Assembly: GCA_022410635.1 (NCBI GenBank)
Contig: JAJVDF010000207.1
Location: forward strand, 1,448,803 to 1,512,802
Origin: Tretioscincus oriximinensis
Taxonomy: Eukaryota; Chordata; Lepidosauria; Squamata; Gymnophthalmidae
Direction: 5' to 3'
Length of the DNA: 64,000 nt
Shown here: one piece after another, positions 43,293 through 54,935 of the stretch
Layout: every line of letters begins with the position of its first letter
Numbering within the stretch: the stretch's first letter is position 1
The notes under the pieces: model-generated
The model's database searches: none
What the model was told of the DNA's origin: nothing
Seen by the model: only the letters and a program-made list of their open reading frames with translations
Position numbers and translations under genes: made by a program

Positions 43293-43585
43293 AAAACTGG
43301 ATTCTTATACCCTGCTTTTCTCACCTTTCAAAGGGACTCAAAACGGATTACAAAGGTATTTTTGCCGAAGGTTTACATTCTATCTTCCCCACCAGGCTGT
43401 GATGGTTCCCATGTATCTACTTGTAGTCAGTTGCAATTTCTTGCAATTCATGCTTTCGAGTAGCTGGGTTGGCTAGAACTACAGGCTAGTGGAAGGTGCT
43501 CACCCCGCCCACATCCGACACAGAGCTTCGAAACTCAATCTCCCAGTTGAGAGACGGATTCCTTGGCGACTGAGTTATTTGTGCC
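43293..43585 (-). mobile_element. tRNA-derived SINE (family 1), near full length
   Basis: Reverse complement of 11,210-11,512, including GGATTCCTTGGCGACTGAGTT (tRNA-like head) at the right and the TTCTTATACCCTGCTTTTC tail at the left. Confidence 0.8.
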
Positions 43586-43689
43586 AATTTAGTGTATGTA
43601 CCTTGCATATGTCCTAGTTAAACAGTCCTTAAGGGATTTTGCAACCTTTTAAAAAAATTAACCATCACGAAATCAAACACCTGAAGAAA

Positions 43690-44190
43690 TCAAGAGATGC
43701 CAGGTTTTATAAAAAACCTTCTTGTCTTCAAATCTCTGCCTTTGGTACCATTTAAAACCATCAGCTCTGACAAGCCAAGCACCTGTCAAACAAGAAATGT
43801 CTTTGCACGAGAGTCGAAATTTGTCAAAGAGATTGGGAAGCTGCCTTCAATACAGAAAGACCTCTGTTGTATCCAGGCAGCTGCTCCTAGGCTTTGGGAC
43901 CAGAATGACTTTCCAGCTGAATTCAGTGCACTGTCAGAGTCCTTTGAGATGAGACCATGAATAGACACCCCCCTTCAACTTTTCTCAGGCATCAGTATTC
44001 AGAATGCACAGAGCTTTAGCAATGGGCTTAATTTAACCATAGCACCACACTGCCAGCTTTCAGTGGTCCTGATCATCTTCCAACCTGACTCAGATGTTCT
44101 TTCTGCAGGCCCTGACACGCGAGTAGCATTTGCAAGGGCTGATCCCTGGGAGCAGAGCAGGAAAACGGAAGAATAATTCATCACTCATCT
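43690..44190 (+). other. Unassigned sequence, possibly L2-like LINE ORF remnant
   Basis: Frame 43,697-43,960 contains CIQAAAPRLWDQNDFPAEF, like the AAPRLWNSLP motif near the C-terminus of L2-clade LINE ORF2 proteins. Nothing else in the frame confirms it. A unique host sequence cannot be excluded. Confidence 0.3.
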
Positions 44191-44349
44191 TTGCTCTGTG
44201 AAACGCATAACAAATTGTATTTTGATCTGATACTGAATGGCTTTCCTTTGTGCGGCATCAAAGCATGCCATTGTAAAGACCCAGGCTGAATGGCCAATCA
44301 CAGTTCAGACCTTTTGCAATTATTCCAGTAACAATAGTAATAACAACAT

Positions 44350-44530
44350 TTATTTATACATGTTTTTCACTAAAGGATGGCACACAGCATTTATTGCTTT
44401 CTCCTCAACAGACACCCTGCGAAGTAGGTAAAGCTGGTCATTCAGCTGGCTTCATGAAGGAGTGGAGAATCAAAGTGGAAGGCTACCAGAAAGGAGTTTA
44501 ACACTCTTAACCACTAGANCATACTGGCAG
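44350..44530 (-). mobile_element. tRNA-derived SINE (family 2)
   Basis: Starts with ATTTATTTATAC (tail), then the ACAGACACCCTGCGAAGTAG body and CACTCTTAACCACTAG head complement at about 44,502-44,518. Confidence 0.65.
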
Positions 44531-45285
44531 TGTTATATACCGTATACACCAGGGCAGATAAAAGAGGCAGGGAGACGTGCACCCCCCTGGCTTCGGCCAA
44601 CATACAAATGTGTGGAGAAAGTATTAAAAGCTATGTGTGCNACCCTTTGGTGAAAGGGGTGTTATAAACAAATGTTATTGTTGTTATTAGGTAAGTTTGG
44701 GTTTAAATAGTACCTTTGCATTTGAATGTCCAAACTATGCTTTAAATGCAGCCTTCCCATGTTAAGATGCAGCCTTACAGATAAAGTNAAGATGAAACGG
44801 AAGAATTATATCCAGTTGGAGACACAGCACTCACAGCCCATTCATCTTTAGAAGATAATGCATTCTTTGTTGACCTAAATCTTAATTCCAAGGGAAAGAA
44901 CATGACACAAGCAACCATTGGAGCAAAAAGGGACCATTGAATCCAGCGTGTTAAAATACATCCAATTCAAAAACCTTGTCCCCTGGGCCAGAATTTAATT
45001 GCTTGCTGGGAACAAAAAATGGTTGCATTATAGAAATTGTCCTGGAGGCCATTTTAAACCAGTCATTTTGTGTGCACAAAACTGTATGCATCCCACAAGC
45101 CTGTAAAAGATGACATGTGCGTGAGAGACAGAGAGACTTAGAAGAGCTGTTTAATCTACCCTTTTGACANATGTCTGCCCTTGAAAAAATACATGGTTTG
45201 CAATGGGATGCTGGTTGTTATATATAGGAAGTGACTTAAGATGCAGCAGACATTTGTCTGGTTCAGGAAGGAAACAACACTAAAC
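44530..45285. other. Intergenic sequence, no gene seen
   Basis: AT-rich, non-coding. Confidence 0.5.
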
Positions 45286-45289
45286 TCAC

Positions 45290-45770
45290 AAACTAAAAAA
45301 ACACACCAACAGCAGAATCAATTATATAAATAATATACTATAACAAATAGTGGCACTCGACCTNTAAGACAAAAGGCCACATACCAAGTACAAAGTAAAA
45401 TGCAACCTACTTCAATAAGCTCTAAAAAGATAAATCTAAAAAGTCCATAAAAGTAGTAGAAAGTAGAAGAGAATATAATCTGAGAGTCCAAGTGGAATCC
45501 GGATGGTGTGGATGAAGAGCCACGAGGTGTAGAGCCGGTAGAACGCCAGATGCGTTTCAACCAGTGGTCTTCTTCGGTGGCACATGGGAAAATGATCATC
45601 AGTATTTAAAAGATCAATTTTATAAAATTACAAGGCATACAGTTCGATTATTACTTCTACAAGTTGTCGTTGCAGGGTATTTTTACAAGAAATACATCCA
45701 GAAAACTGTATGCCTTGTAATTTTATACGATTGATCTTTTAAATACTGATGATAATTTTCCCAAGAAGAA
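45290..45770 (-). mobile_element. Penelope-like element terminal region with inverted duplication
   Basis: The minus strand has CCGAAGAAGACCACTGGTTG then AAACGCATCTGG (about 45,545-45,580), the GAAGAAGAC...GTTGAAACGC signature of PLE ends, parallel to 18,390-18,420. Positions 45,583-45,645 and 45,705-45,768 are inverted copies of each other (AAATACTGATGAT(C/A)ATTTTCCCA on opposite strands), with about 60 bp between. No RT sequence is left. Confidence 0.72.
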
Positions 45771-45779
45771 AAAAGAGGG

Positions 45780-46080
45780 CTGTGGGGTCCCACAGTAAAG
45801 CAAAAAAGGCAAACACAGTCCTGGGATGTATTAAAAGGAGCATAGAATCTAGATCACAGAATCATAGCACTGGAAGGGAATTCCAGAGTCACTGGGTCCA
45901 ACCCCTCTGTTCAAATACAGGATTTACTAAACCATTCCAGACAAATGGCTGTCTGACCAATGTTTGAAGACATCCAGTGAAGAACTCACCACCTCCTGCG
46001 GCAATCTATTCCATGGGTTTATTCTTCTTTATTCTGCCTTGAGCAGACCTCATCTAGAATACTGTGTCTGTCAGCTCTTG
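45780..46080 (+). mobile_element. CR1 fragment interrupted by a minus-strand CR1 tail
   Basis: Plus CR1 sequence at 45,781-45,854 (GGGATGTATTAAAAGGAGCA) resumes at about 46,023-46,080 (TCTGCCTTGAGCAGACCTCATC). Between them, 45,855-46,022 is the reverse complement of a CR1 3' end (GAATCATAGCACTGGAAGG). Confidence 0.7.
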
Positions 46081-46369
46081 GCAAGCAAGTCTTTCTGTGC
46101 ACTCCCCTGTCAACCATTTTGTTTGATTTAGCACCAAAACTATTCACACATCATAGCCAAAGCCCTACCTAGCAGTTTGACAGCAGTTTTCCGGGTAAAT
46201 CTATGACCTGGTTAATGGGTTGTAAAATTTGAAATCTGTTGGTGTGGGAAATGCCACAAAAATTCAACTTGCAAGTGGATTATTGACCCTATCTGGAGAC
46301 AGGCTAAAGTCTATATATTATCCCTTCCCTCCCGTCTGCCCACCCAATAGGAAGCCCTGCTGAGTAGGG

Positions 46370-46890
46370 CCACAGCTCATCTAGTCCAGCATTCAGTCTC
46401 ATTCAGCGCACTTGGGCATTCTCAAGGTGAAGCATCTGAAGAAGTAGACGAAAGCTCATGTCACCTACCTTTCCCCTGTTAGTCTCTAAGGGCTACTAGC
46501 CCCCTTGCTGGACTTTCTGAACTATAGTCTCTGAAATGTTTCATCTGTTCTCGATACCCTGCAAATGATGTATCAGAAATTCTGCCTGTTGCTCTGCTCC
46601 ACCCTAATAGCCATTGATATCCTTGGCTTCCATGAAGTTGTCGAATCCTATCTGAAAGCTATCCAGGTTGCTAATTAGCATCAGCATCTCTCCTGGAAGA
46701 AAATTCCATAGGCCAAAAATAATTTCCCTTGTCTGTCCTAATTCAGCTTTGAAGAATATACCTTGGTCCTAGTGGTAGAGAAAATAGTTTTTTTCTCTAT
46801 TCACCTTATCCATTCCATCCATGACCTCATACACTTCAATCAGATCGCCTCTTAAATGCCGTCTTTCGAGGCCGATGATTGAAATTATTC
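46370..46890 (-). mobile_element. CR1 subfamily A 3' end, interrupted
   Basis: Minus CR1 tail and ORF end (complement of LWNLL..., MDGMDKVNREK near 46,780-46,830). A piece of the unclassified GAAGAAG...ACGAAAGC repeat (46,433-46,535) is inserted in the tail. Confidence 0.75.
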
Positions 46891-46894
46891 TTTT

Positions 46895-47390
46895 TCAGTT
46901 GCCTTTTGGGAAAACGATACACATAGTAAAAACCACACCATAATCTTTGTTTTTGATATTACGCAGATACTGGCAGTGAAGAACACAACGTTGCGTTATG
47001 CTCCAGGGTGTCTATAAGCCTCATCTGTGCCCCATTTCTTCTTTTGNAGAATCATAGCAGCCATGTCAATTTCCATTGCACGTTTTTACACGAGTCCTTC
47101 ATCTTGAATGAACAGAGAATGCCTTGAAGACTGACATTAAAGAGAAATGACCTCACCCACTGCTAATATGTGTAACTGAAAGCAACAGACTGCTTCACTG
47201 TGGCAAATCAACTGCACACGGACAGCCAAGAGTTTCCCTGCCCCAGTTACTTGAACTAGATTCACACCTGGAATGTTTTGTAGGATCATAGATACAAGCT
47301 GAAAAATGAGTGTATATGTTGAAACCTTCCAAAGGCAACACAGACCAAACAGAACTAATAGAGTGTAGAAATAATAGAATGAGGAAGGAC
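46895..47390. other. Intergenic sequence, no gene seen
   Basis: Non-coding. Confidence 0.5.
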
Positions 47391-47397
47391 TTAGCCA

Positions 47398-47590
<193 letters not shown>

Positions 47591-47634
47591 GATGCCAACA
47601 AAGGGGCACCTTTATACATATGGTAGGGGAATGT

Positions 47635-47800
47635 TAGAGTCTGATTAAAGTGTTGAAGTGTCAGACTCTTATCTGGAAGTCTCCTCCATAAAACCCAGCT
47701 GGGTGTCCTCTCTCATTCCCACCTACTTCACAATGTTTCTGTTGTGAAGAGAAAAACAGAAGGTTTGATTCCCTTGAAAAAAGCAGNTTATAAAAAAATG
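47635..47800 (+). mobile_element. tRNA-derived SINE (family 2), plus copy
   Basis: TGTCAGACTCTTATCTGGAAG head, the CAGCTGGGTGTCC body and a GGTTTGATTCC block that recalls a B box. The start lies just right of the microsatellite. Confidence 0.55.
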
Positions 47801-48450
47801 ATTCTTCTCCCGCCTCCTCTTCTTCTTCATTCAATTATTTGAGGGTGTGGGAATTAGAAGCAAATGATTGGAAGTTCTGGCAACATATTTAGGCTGCAAA
47901 GCTCTACAGTACTGAGAAACAGCAATCTTGGAGAACAGTATTCTATATTTCAGTTCTGGCTTTCTGACCATCTGGTTCAGCTGCTCAAATGCTGTGTCTA
48001 AAAATATCCTTAAAAGCTGCATGCTCAGAAAGGCAAAAAAAAACCTCCTAAAAGGAGAACGTCATGGCCCTCAGGGATTAAGTACAGTAGGAAGAGTGAG
48101 AGAAAAGCATTTGAGACAAAAGAGTTATTTTTAAATAAAAGCTCTAATTTCTTTTTGCCTCAGTAGTTGTTCAGACATATTCCTCTGTTGTGAAACCATT
48201 AAGAAGAAAATGGTGCTAAACATCTGCGCAAGATCTGAGCAGGATGCTTAAAATGGAAGACAAGGAGATAAAATGAGACATCTGTGGCTACTGTGGGGTC
48301 ATTTATAGAATAACAAGGATCAGTCCATAAATTCTTGTATAAGGTACTGCTAATATTGATCTATGGGTGAATGGAGTGGGATTCAAATAATTTAACAACT
48401 GGATTTCTACCTTAACTTTTTAGATGTGGCTTTTTTAATATTTCAAGTAG
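47800..48450. other. Intergenic sequence, no gene seen
   Basis: Non-coding. Confidence 0.5.
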
Positions 48451-48454
48451 GGTT

Positions 48455-48530
48455 TTATTGTTAGCTGCCCTGAGACCATCAGATATACAGCAGTATAGAA
48501 ATGTAGATAAATAAATAAATAAATAATGAT
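48455..48530 (+). mobile_element. L2-like / SINE 3' tail
   Basis: GCTGCCCTGAGACCATCAGA then a TATAGAAATGTAGATAAATAAATA tail. Confidence 0.55.
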
Positions 48531-48539
48531 TGAAGTCAT

Positions 48540-48645
48540 TTCTAATTGCTGCTTCTGGGAACGCTGCCATCTTAAGTGATGGCATTCCAGGAAGCAGCAT
48601 CCAGAAATGACATCTTAAGTGATGTCATTTCTGACAGGAGTTGAG
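48540..48645. repeat. Palindromic TTAAGTGATG repeat related to the CRE-motif family
   Basis: GCTGCTTCTGGGAACGCTGCC and GGCATTCCAGGAAGCAGCAT form a hairpin. One TGATGTCA octamer lies at about 48,619. Confidence 0.5.
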
Positions 48646-48649
48646 GCCT

Positions 48650-49145
48650 GAGGTAGGGGTGGGGCTATTGAACACACCTGACAACCGGTACACCCAAAGT
48701 CAACCAAAAATTAGGTACTGGTTCTGTTTAACTGGTGTAAACTGGCTGAATCCCACCACTGAGTGGATTCAAATTTTCAGTTGGATTCAACCAATAGTTG
48801 GTCAGGTGCTAAAAGTTTAAGCTGGAGCTGAAGTTGGTTTCAAATGCCAGCCTTAAGTATTCATAGCTGCCTTTTGCATTTGATAGGCATCTTAGCTTCT
48901 GCACAAGAAAAGCTAATCAAAGTATTAAATTCACACAACCTGAAAAGACAAATTCACTTCCTCCCTCCCCACTCTAAGTGGAAAGATAGAGGATGGGGAA
49001 AACAACATACNAGTCTCCATCCATGGATACAGCTCAGTGGTAGAACAAAATGCCTAAAAGGCAGAATATTGATGGTTTGATTTCCAGCCTCTTCCCAGAA
49101 GTAAGCAAACTACTTCTGGATCTGATTAGGAGCAAGTAAATAATC
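48650..49145. other. Intergenic sequence, no gene seen
   Basis: Non-coding. Confidence 0.5.
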
Positions 49146-49149
49146 TAAT

Positions 49150-49425
49150 TCCTTGGGAACCTGGGGCAGGGCCTTCTCAGTGGTTGTCCCCAGCCTATGG
49201 AATAGTCTCCCCCTCAACGTGCATCAGTCATCCTTGTTGTATTTTTTCAGATGATTTTTGAAGGCACCTCTATAACTCTGGCTTTAGTTGAAGAAGTGCT
49301 GTTTTCTTTCCCACACCTTCAGGTATTTTTGAATATATTAATTTTGTATTTTTACTTTCATTGTTGGCCACCCTGAGACCTTTGGGTAGTATAGGGCAGG
49401 GTCTAAAAATAAATAAATAAATACA
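49150..49425 (+). mobile_element. L2-like LINE 3' end
   Basis: CCCAGCCTATGGAATAGTCTC (degenerate LWN..LP-type end), 3' UTR, then GGCCACCCTGAGACCTTTGG and GGGTCTAAAAATAAATAAATA. This is the reference copy for the tail found on the family 2 SINEs. Confidence 0.65.
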
Positions 49426-49639
49426 TTCTGAGTGTATTTTAAGAGGTCTGGCTACAACTGATTTCAATTCTCATGCAGTTCAGTACATACAGCTATCCAG
49501 ATGTATGGATTTACATTTTCTAGTTTTCCTTGAATATAAAAAATACATGTATGTTATTTCCGTTGATTCGTATATTTGGTTGGAATCAAAAACCAAGAAA
49601 CTGGTAAATAAATAGAAACTATTGAAAACCATTTTGATA

Positions 49640-50275
49640 GTAAATGATTAAATAAAGTACCAAAATNCAAAAAGAGAAGACTATATTCATTTATGGTGGC
49701 AACGCCAAGACGTTCAAACGTATTGGGTTGTATTACAGAAAATAATAGATGTTGTATGGGACATTCTGTTATTTGGACAACTGAAAAATGGCTTTTTCTT
49801 CAAGATCAGATTATAGGCCTCAATGCATCAGAGAAATGAACATTTAATAAAAGCGGGACATTTATTGAGAGATTACGGATAGGAAGATTCATCGAAATGG
49901 GCTGTAGAAATTGGCAGAAATATATAATTAAGCCCATGCGTTTTGATTTAATAGATGAAAAAAAATAAATTTAATATGGGACAGATGCATACTTTAGATA
50001 ATAGGCAAATGGACCAAGCTGATTACCTGTATTGTAAGAAGACACGGATCCTCGTGGGATGTTGTCTGTAAGCAAGCATTTCCCTTGTAGCATAAATGGA
50101 TATAATTTTTTACTATTGTTGTTTGGGGGAGGGGAGGGGGAGGGTTTATGTTTATGGCTATGTTTACATTCTTGATTTATTGAGTGTTAATATTTTCTCT
50201 GTGATCTAAATTTATTTAGATCCTTAAGCATAAATTTTTCATAATATATATATATATTATATATATATATATATT
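49640..50275 (+). mobile_element. L1 LINE 3' fragment
   Basis: The translation near 49,680-49,790 gives a degenerate L1 ORF2 C-terminal region (FMVATPRRSNV..., MGHSV) as in the L1 at 7435. The 3' UTR has the G-rich run GGGGGAGGGGAGGGGGAGGG at 50,127-50,146 and ends in an AT dinucleotide repeat (50,245-50,274). Confidence 0.65.
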
Positions 50276-50584
50276 AAAAAAATAATTTTTTATTCAAGTG
50301 CCAAATAAAACCCTTCTGTCGGCACAGTTTGGCTGCATGCTTGAGATTTATGCAGTTTATTTTGAGGCCAATCGATATTCTTTCTGCCCTGTCTAGATTC
50401 CTTTGCATGTCTCTGCAAGAGATAGCTGAGTATCTTTTTACCTTCTTTTCAGGAATACACATTTTAGACAGTACAGTCCCATTTTGACTTGATAAATTAT
50501 ATATGCAGCTAATTACCTAATCCAGTGTCTAGACTACAGCTTACCTTTTTCAGGCATTCTGTATTTGACACATACTTTTTTAGG

Positions 50585-51056
50585 TGTACAACATGTGCAA
50601 AGGATGGTGAAATGTCTGCAAACCATGTCCTGTGATGAACTGTTAAAGGATCTAGAGAAGACAGAAAGGAGACATGTTAGCTGTCTACAAATACCCGAAG
50701 GGCTGTCACAGTACAGAAGGAACAGCCCTATTTTCACTTGCACAGCAAAGGATTACCCCAGAACTGCAAGGGAGAAGATGGTACGGATTAGATATCAGAG
50801 AGAACTTTCTGGCAGTGCTATTCTGACAAGTAATTTTAGTCCATCTTCAGTCCTGAAAAAAATAGATTAAATTGGGGGGATTATATTACATAACAGGATC
50901 TAACAGGAAATGGAACAGTGGAATAGGTAGCCACAAGAGATGGTGGGCTTTACTTCACTGAAAGTTTTTAGACAGAAGCTAGACCATCTGAGATGGCTTC
51001 ATGAATCCCGAATTGAGCAGGGAATTGAAGAGATCTCTGACACTTCTATGATTTTG
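50585..51056 (+). mobile_element. CR1 subfamily B 3' end
   Basis: Translation: HVQRMVKCLQTMSCDELLKDL, HVSCLQIPEG, MVRIRYQRELSGS, then the tail with GAAGCTAGACCATCTGAGATGG and the CTTCTATGATT end. Decayed, frameshift near 50,825. Confidence 0.8.
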
Positions 51057-51059
51057 CCC

Positions 51060-51595
51060 TCTGCATGGAACATATGGTGGCAACAGCAAATCATTCCAGT
51101 GGGCTTTAAGTAGGGATTATTCTGTTGTTCATCCCCAATGACTCTCTTTCTAGCTCCATTTTTCCTTTTGTCACAGTCGTAGTGGAAAGATAGTCCACAA
51201 ACACTCCTAAACTTGAATTTAAGTTTTGTAAGGGGGAAAAAAATCATTTGCTTCCAGTAGTCATTAATGACAGCAGAGACCACATTATCTTTTACCAGAG
51301 TGATTCTTATGATCCCAAACATGGAGATTTTCCAAATTCTAACAGGACATTATTAAGATCTTTGTAACAGTAATTATTGTTTGTTCTTTTATTTATTCGT
51401 ATTTGATTTGCTTCTTAAAGATTGAAAGAAGTGAGCTTTCTTCCCTCCTCCTTCACATTTTATTTCGTGAAAAAGTTATGCATAAGGACAATGAATTACT
51501 CACAAGTTTGCACAAGTCAACCTCAGGTCAACCCTTCAGCTACCGTACAATATCTATACACGATGCAGAGTAGCCTTGTGTTCTGTTATAGTTTG
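51060..51595. other. Intergenic sequence, no gene seen
   Basis: Non-coding and AT-rich. Confidence 0.5.
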
Positions 51596-51607
51596 TTAAA
51601 AATTGAC

Positions 51608-52141
51608 TAGGTTGACCAGATGATCCCTTTTTGGGGGGGGACAACCCAGTTTTGGTGTGTCTACCTCACCCTCCCAGGGCTTTCTGATTCCCCTGTTTAT
51701 TGCTGAGGGGAAAAAAAGAAAAAGAAAAAAGTTTTGGAATTTTTATTTATTTATTCGAAATTCACTGCACTACCATTAGGGGGCTCTAGCAACCAGGACC
51801 AGCTCCTGGAGGCACCCTACCCTCAGTAAAAAATAATAAAAAAGCAAATTGCCAAGCACTTCAAAAAAATCTCAAGCGCTTTGTGGGTTTCTCAGGCAGG
51901 ACATTCAGAGGGGTGTGTATGTAAAAAATACCCCTTAGGAAAAAAATTAAAAATGCAAATTTCTCATGCACTTTGAAAAATTCTTGTGCGCTTCAAAAAT
52001 TCTCACACGTTTNAAAATATTTCTCAGGCTGGGATTTCAGAAGGNTATGCATGTTGGTGGGTGATTTGCTTAGTCAATAATATGCATATTGGCATGAATA
52101 GTAATTACCNCAGTTTGCGCCTCAGAAAATCTGGTCAGTCT
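51608..52141. mobile_element. Fold-back element, long form, copy 2, with perfect 10-bp target duplication
   Basis: Starts TAGGTTGACCAGATGATCCC and ends AATCTGGTCAGTCT. AAAAATTGAC occurs exactly at 51,598-51,607 and 52,142-52,151. The interior has a CCATTAGGGGGC block (51,773-51,784), CTTCAAAAATTCTC blocks and TATGCATATTGG. No coding capacity. It is the clearest copy for defining the family's ends. Confidence 0.88.
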
Positions 52142-52144
52142 AAA

Positions 52145-53355
52145 AATTGACTTTTCTGCATTTGCTGGAATTCCTTACCAGAAGATCTACTAAGGGCCTC
52201 CCTTCTGCAACCTCACTCACTAGTGGCATGCTCCATCCACACAGAACAGAATATACCCCTGATCTGGATTACTGGTAGTCTTTGACATGGAGGGCTTCCA
52301 GCACTAGCAGCATGTCCTTGTTCAGAACAAAGGGGCATGGACTTCAATGCTCCAGACTACTCTTGGTGTTACTGTAGCTCCAAAGCTAGAAACATTTACC
52401 CTNAGACCTTTCAAGCTTGTGTAAGCTTCTGGACAATATGGTGTGATGAAGATGATTCTATTCCAGACCACGCCTTGTTGTGTTCCAGACCAGCGGGTCT
52501 TGCTGGTCCAGGCTCACTGTTCTGGTCCAATGCAAGGTGAATACAAAAAAAGATCCAGAATCAGTGCTAGACAAAATGGACTTATGTGGAAGAGGGGTCC
52601 CTAATATCACACAGAAAAAAGATTAAAATGTGCTCAGAGTGAAGCAACNCCAGCTAACGGTACAACTGGTGGTGCTTTATGATCGTGTCTCTTCTGATAA
52701 AGAGCATGAATTTGCTTCTGCTAGAATGCGGACTATGCATTCCAGATGTGCATTATATCGGGTCCTCACATCCCCCCCCCCCAAAAAAAAAAAAAAAAAC
52801 AAATCAAATATTGAGGCTGTTCTTATGTCATTTTGGTGCCCTTCAGCATAACTTGATGAATTTATTCTGCTAGAACTGCTGGCAAAGATCACAGAATGAC
52901 GTAAGACCCATNGGATCTTAGTGAGGCATGTTCCTTGTGTTCCCTGCCGAGAAAGCTATTTGTTGTAAAATACCTATTTGGAACATTCTTTGCACATCAT
53001 CTCTTTTTCTCCTAGACATTCCCAGAATAGAACATTGCACATAACTGACTGGCATGAAATGGGGCAATCCTGTAATCAAGCCAACACAAGGTGGGATTAA
53101 AGATGAAGAAATAGGAAGCGTTGCTCTTCAAAGCGTAACTGGAAACTGCAGTCCACTATATATCTATATCTCACTATGGAGTCTGGCCANCCATGAGCTA
53201 GTGTTGTCTACACAATGCTATTCTGAGATATAGATCAGAATGAGGTTCAGTGGGGACAGGACCAAGATAAGCTGCTAGAAATTGATGTGGTTCTTTTTCA
53301 TTTCAAATTGCTTCCAGGAGACAGAACGTATATGCAGAAGGAGCTACTTAGTAAG
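52145..53355. other. Intergenic sequence with C/A homopolymer run
   Basis: 52,772-52,799 is a C run followed by an A run. The rest is non-coding. Confidence 0.5.
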
Positions 53356-53359
53356 GGAT

Positions 53360-53640
53360 GGGAGAATAGAATTGAAAAGAGATTTGCGAAACGTGTGATA
53401 GGTAGAAGGTTGTAGTGCAGAAAGTAAATGGAAATTTCCCGGTTCGATTCTGCACTTCTCCACAAAAAGCCAGACCTTAGAGCTCTCTCAGCCCCACCTA
53501 CTTCACAAGGTGTCTGTTGTGAAGAGAAGAACAGAAGGTTATTTAAGCAGCTTTGATTCCCTTCGAATTGAGAAAATGGAGTATAAAAACCAACTGTTCT
53601 CTTTCTCCTCTTCCTCCTTCTTCAACTTCCTTCTTCCTCT
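53360..53640 (+). mobile_element. tRNA-derived SINE (family 2), plus copy with (CTT)n end
   Basis: B box GGTTCGATTCT at 53,441-53,451, then the GCTCTCTCAGCCCCACCTAC body and a pyrimidine-rich end to about 53,655. Confidence 0.65.
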
Positions 53641-53654
53641 TCTTCATCTTCTCT

Positions 53655-54235
53655 TGTAATGATATGAGATCAGAAGCCTGTGTATTCTGAAAATAGTTTA
53701 TTTTTTTATAAAGAAAACTCTTAGTCTCTGCCACTATGGATCCCTAGATGGAATAGAGGTTACACGGGTCTAATAATCATGGTACCAATAATTTAAAAAA
53801 TCAGACCCTCAGCCACGCTGCAACTGTATGATCAGCATATAGGTGTTTGGTGTATTTTTATGCAAANTAGAGTTTAAAAACATACATAGCAATGACTCCA
53901 TCTGGAAATACTTAATCTGTGTGGCTACATGGTTTTCAGAGGCATCCTTGGAAGAATGCAAATCTTTGCTCTCAGCTTTGAGGACACAGCCTCTTAGTCA
54001 AGGACTGTTGGAACTGTCTAGACAAAACAGGGAAACTTCCTCCCTGGCTGAAGTCCTGTTCCATGGCTGTGGCATCTCACTGCCTGCCAGGGCTCCTGAG
54101 AGAAGGAGCACATTCCTGTTCTACTCTTCTTAGAAACCCACAACTTGTTAGGAATGGCAAAGCTGAGAATAGTCTGCTTTGCAAAAAGTGTCTTGCTGGG
54201 GAGCAGTTAAATCCAGCTACCTGAAATTCNTAGAC
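53655..54235. other. Intergenic sequence, no gene seen
   Basis: An open frame at 53,843-54,133 has no recognisable domain and no splice context. Confidence 0.4.
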
Positions 54236-54239
54236 CCAG

Positions 54240-54935
54240 TCTGCATTGAGATTTATACGGCAACTAGCGGAATTAGCCTGATGCCTTATGGTAATGTAAC
54301 AGGGTCTAGTTCTTCCTCCCCTTTGCTCCCTCCATTGCCCNCTCCCATTACTCTTTTACTTGCTGCTTCTTTCTTTTGTTTCTTNTTTCCTTCAATTTTT
54401 CTNTCCTTCCTTTCTTCTTCCTTTTCTTCCTTCTTCCTTCTTTATCTTCTTTCCTTCCCAGAGGGTCATCGGCCTGTGGAATTTACTTCCTGAAGAGGTA
54501 GTGGTAGCTAANAGCTTGGATAGTTTCAAGACAGGACTAGACAGGTTTATGGACACTAAGGGTATAAATGGATACTAAGATAGTTGTCTGGATGTCGCCT
54601 CCGGGATGGAGCAACAGGCAGGACTCTTGAAATACCATTTGCAGGGAGTCACNAACAGGAGCAGCATATTTTGCTTTCCTCTGTTCGGACTGCCCAGGTG
54701 CATCTGGTGGGCCTCTGTGTGACACAGAATGCTGGACTCGATGGGCTGTGGCCTGATCCAGTATGGCTCTTCTTATGTTCTTATGTTATGTTCTTCCTTT
54801 TTTCCCACCATTCCTTCCCTTCATTCTTTCTTTCATTTCTTATATCTTCCTTCTTTCCTGCTTCTTCCTCCCTTTCCCTCTGGAGGCTGCTAAAGTCCCA
54901 AGCCCTGTCAATGGTCATTATACATCAGATCTGTT
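54240..54935 (+). repeat. Composite (TTCC)/minisatellite repeat, split by a CR1
   Basis: The GAATTAGCCTGATGCCTTA start (54,270) and pyrimidine-rich tract resemble 12,940-13,150. The CR1 at 54,455-54,795 interrupts the tract, which resumes before a single GGAGGCTGCTAAAGTCCCAAG unit at 54,883. Confidence 0.7.
54455..54795 (+). mobile_element. CR1 subfamily A tail inside the TTCC tract
   Basis: FTQ-less start at RVIGLWNLLPEEVVVA, then SFKTGLDRFMDTKGINGY and the 3' tail, ending TATGTTCTTATGTTATG. Confidence 0.85.

Noticed and set aside
42950..43463. Poly-Leu and Arg/Lys-repeat frames
   Set aside because: They translate the GGAAAA/GGAGCA/GGA microsatellite and a SINE.
45480..45660. Hammerhead ribozyme
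   Set aside because: CTGATGA and GAAAC blocks exist, but stem II would be about 36 nt and I could not pair the helices; kept only as a test to run.
53843..54133. 96-codon open frame
   Set aside because: No domain, no splice context, one N codon; likely chance.
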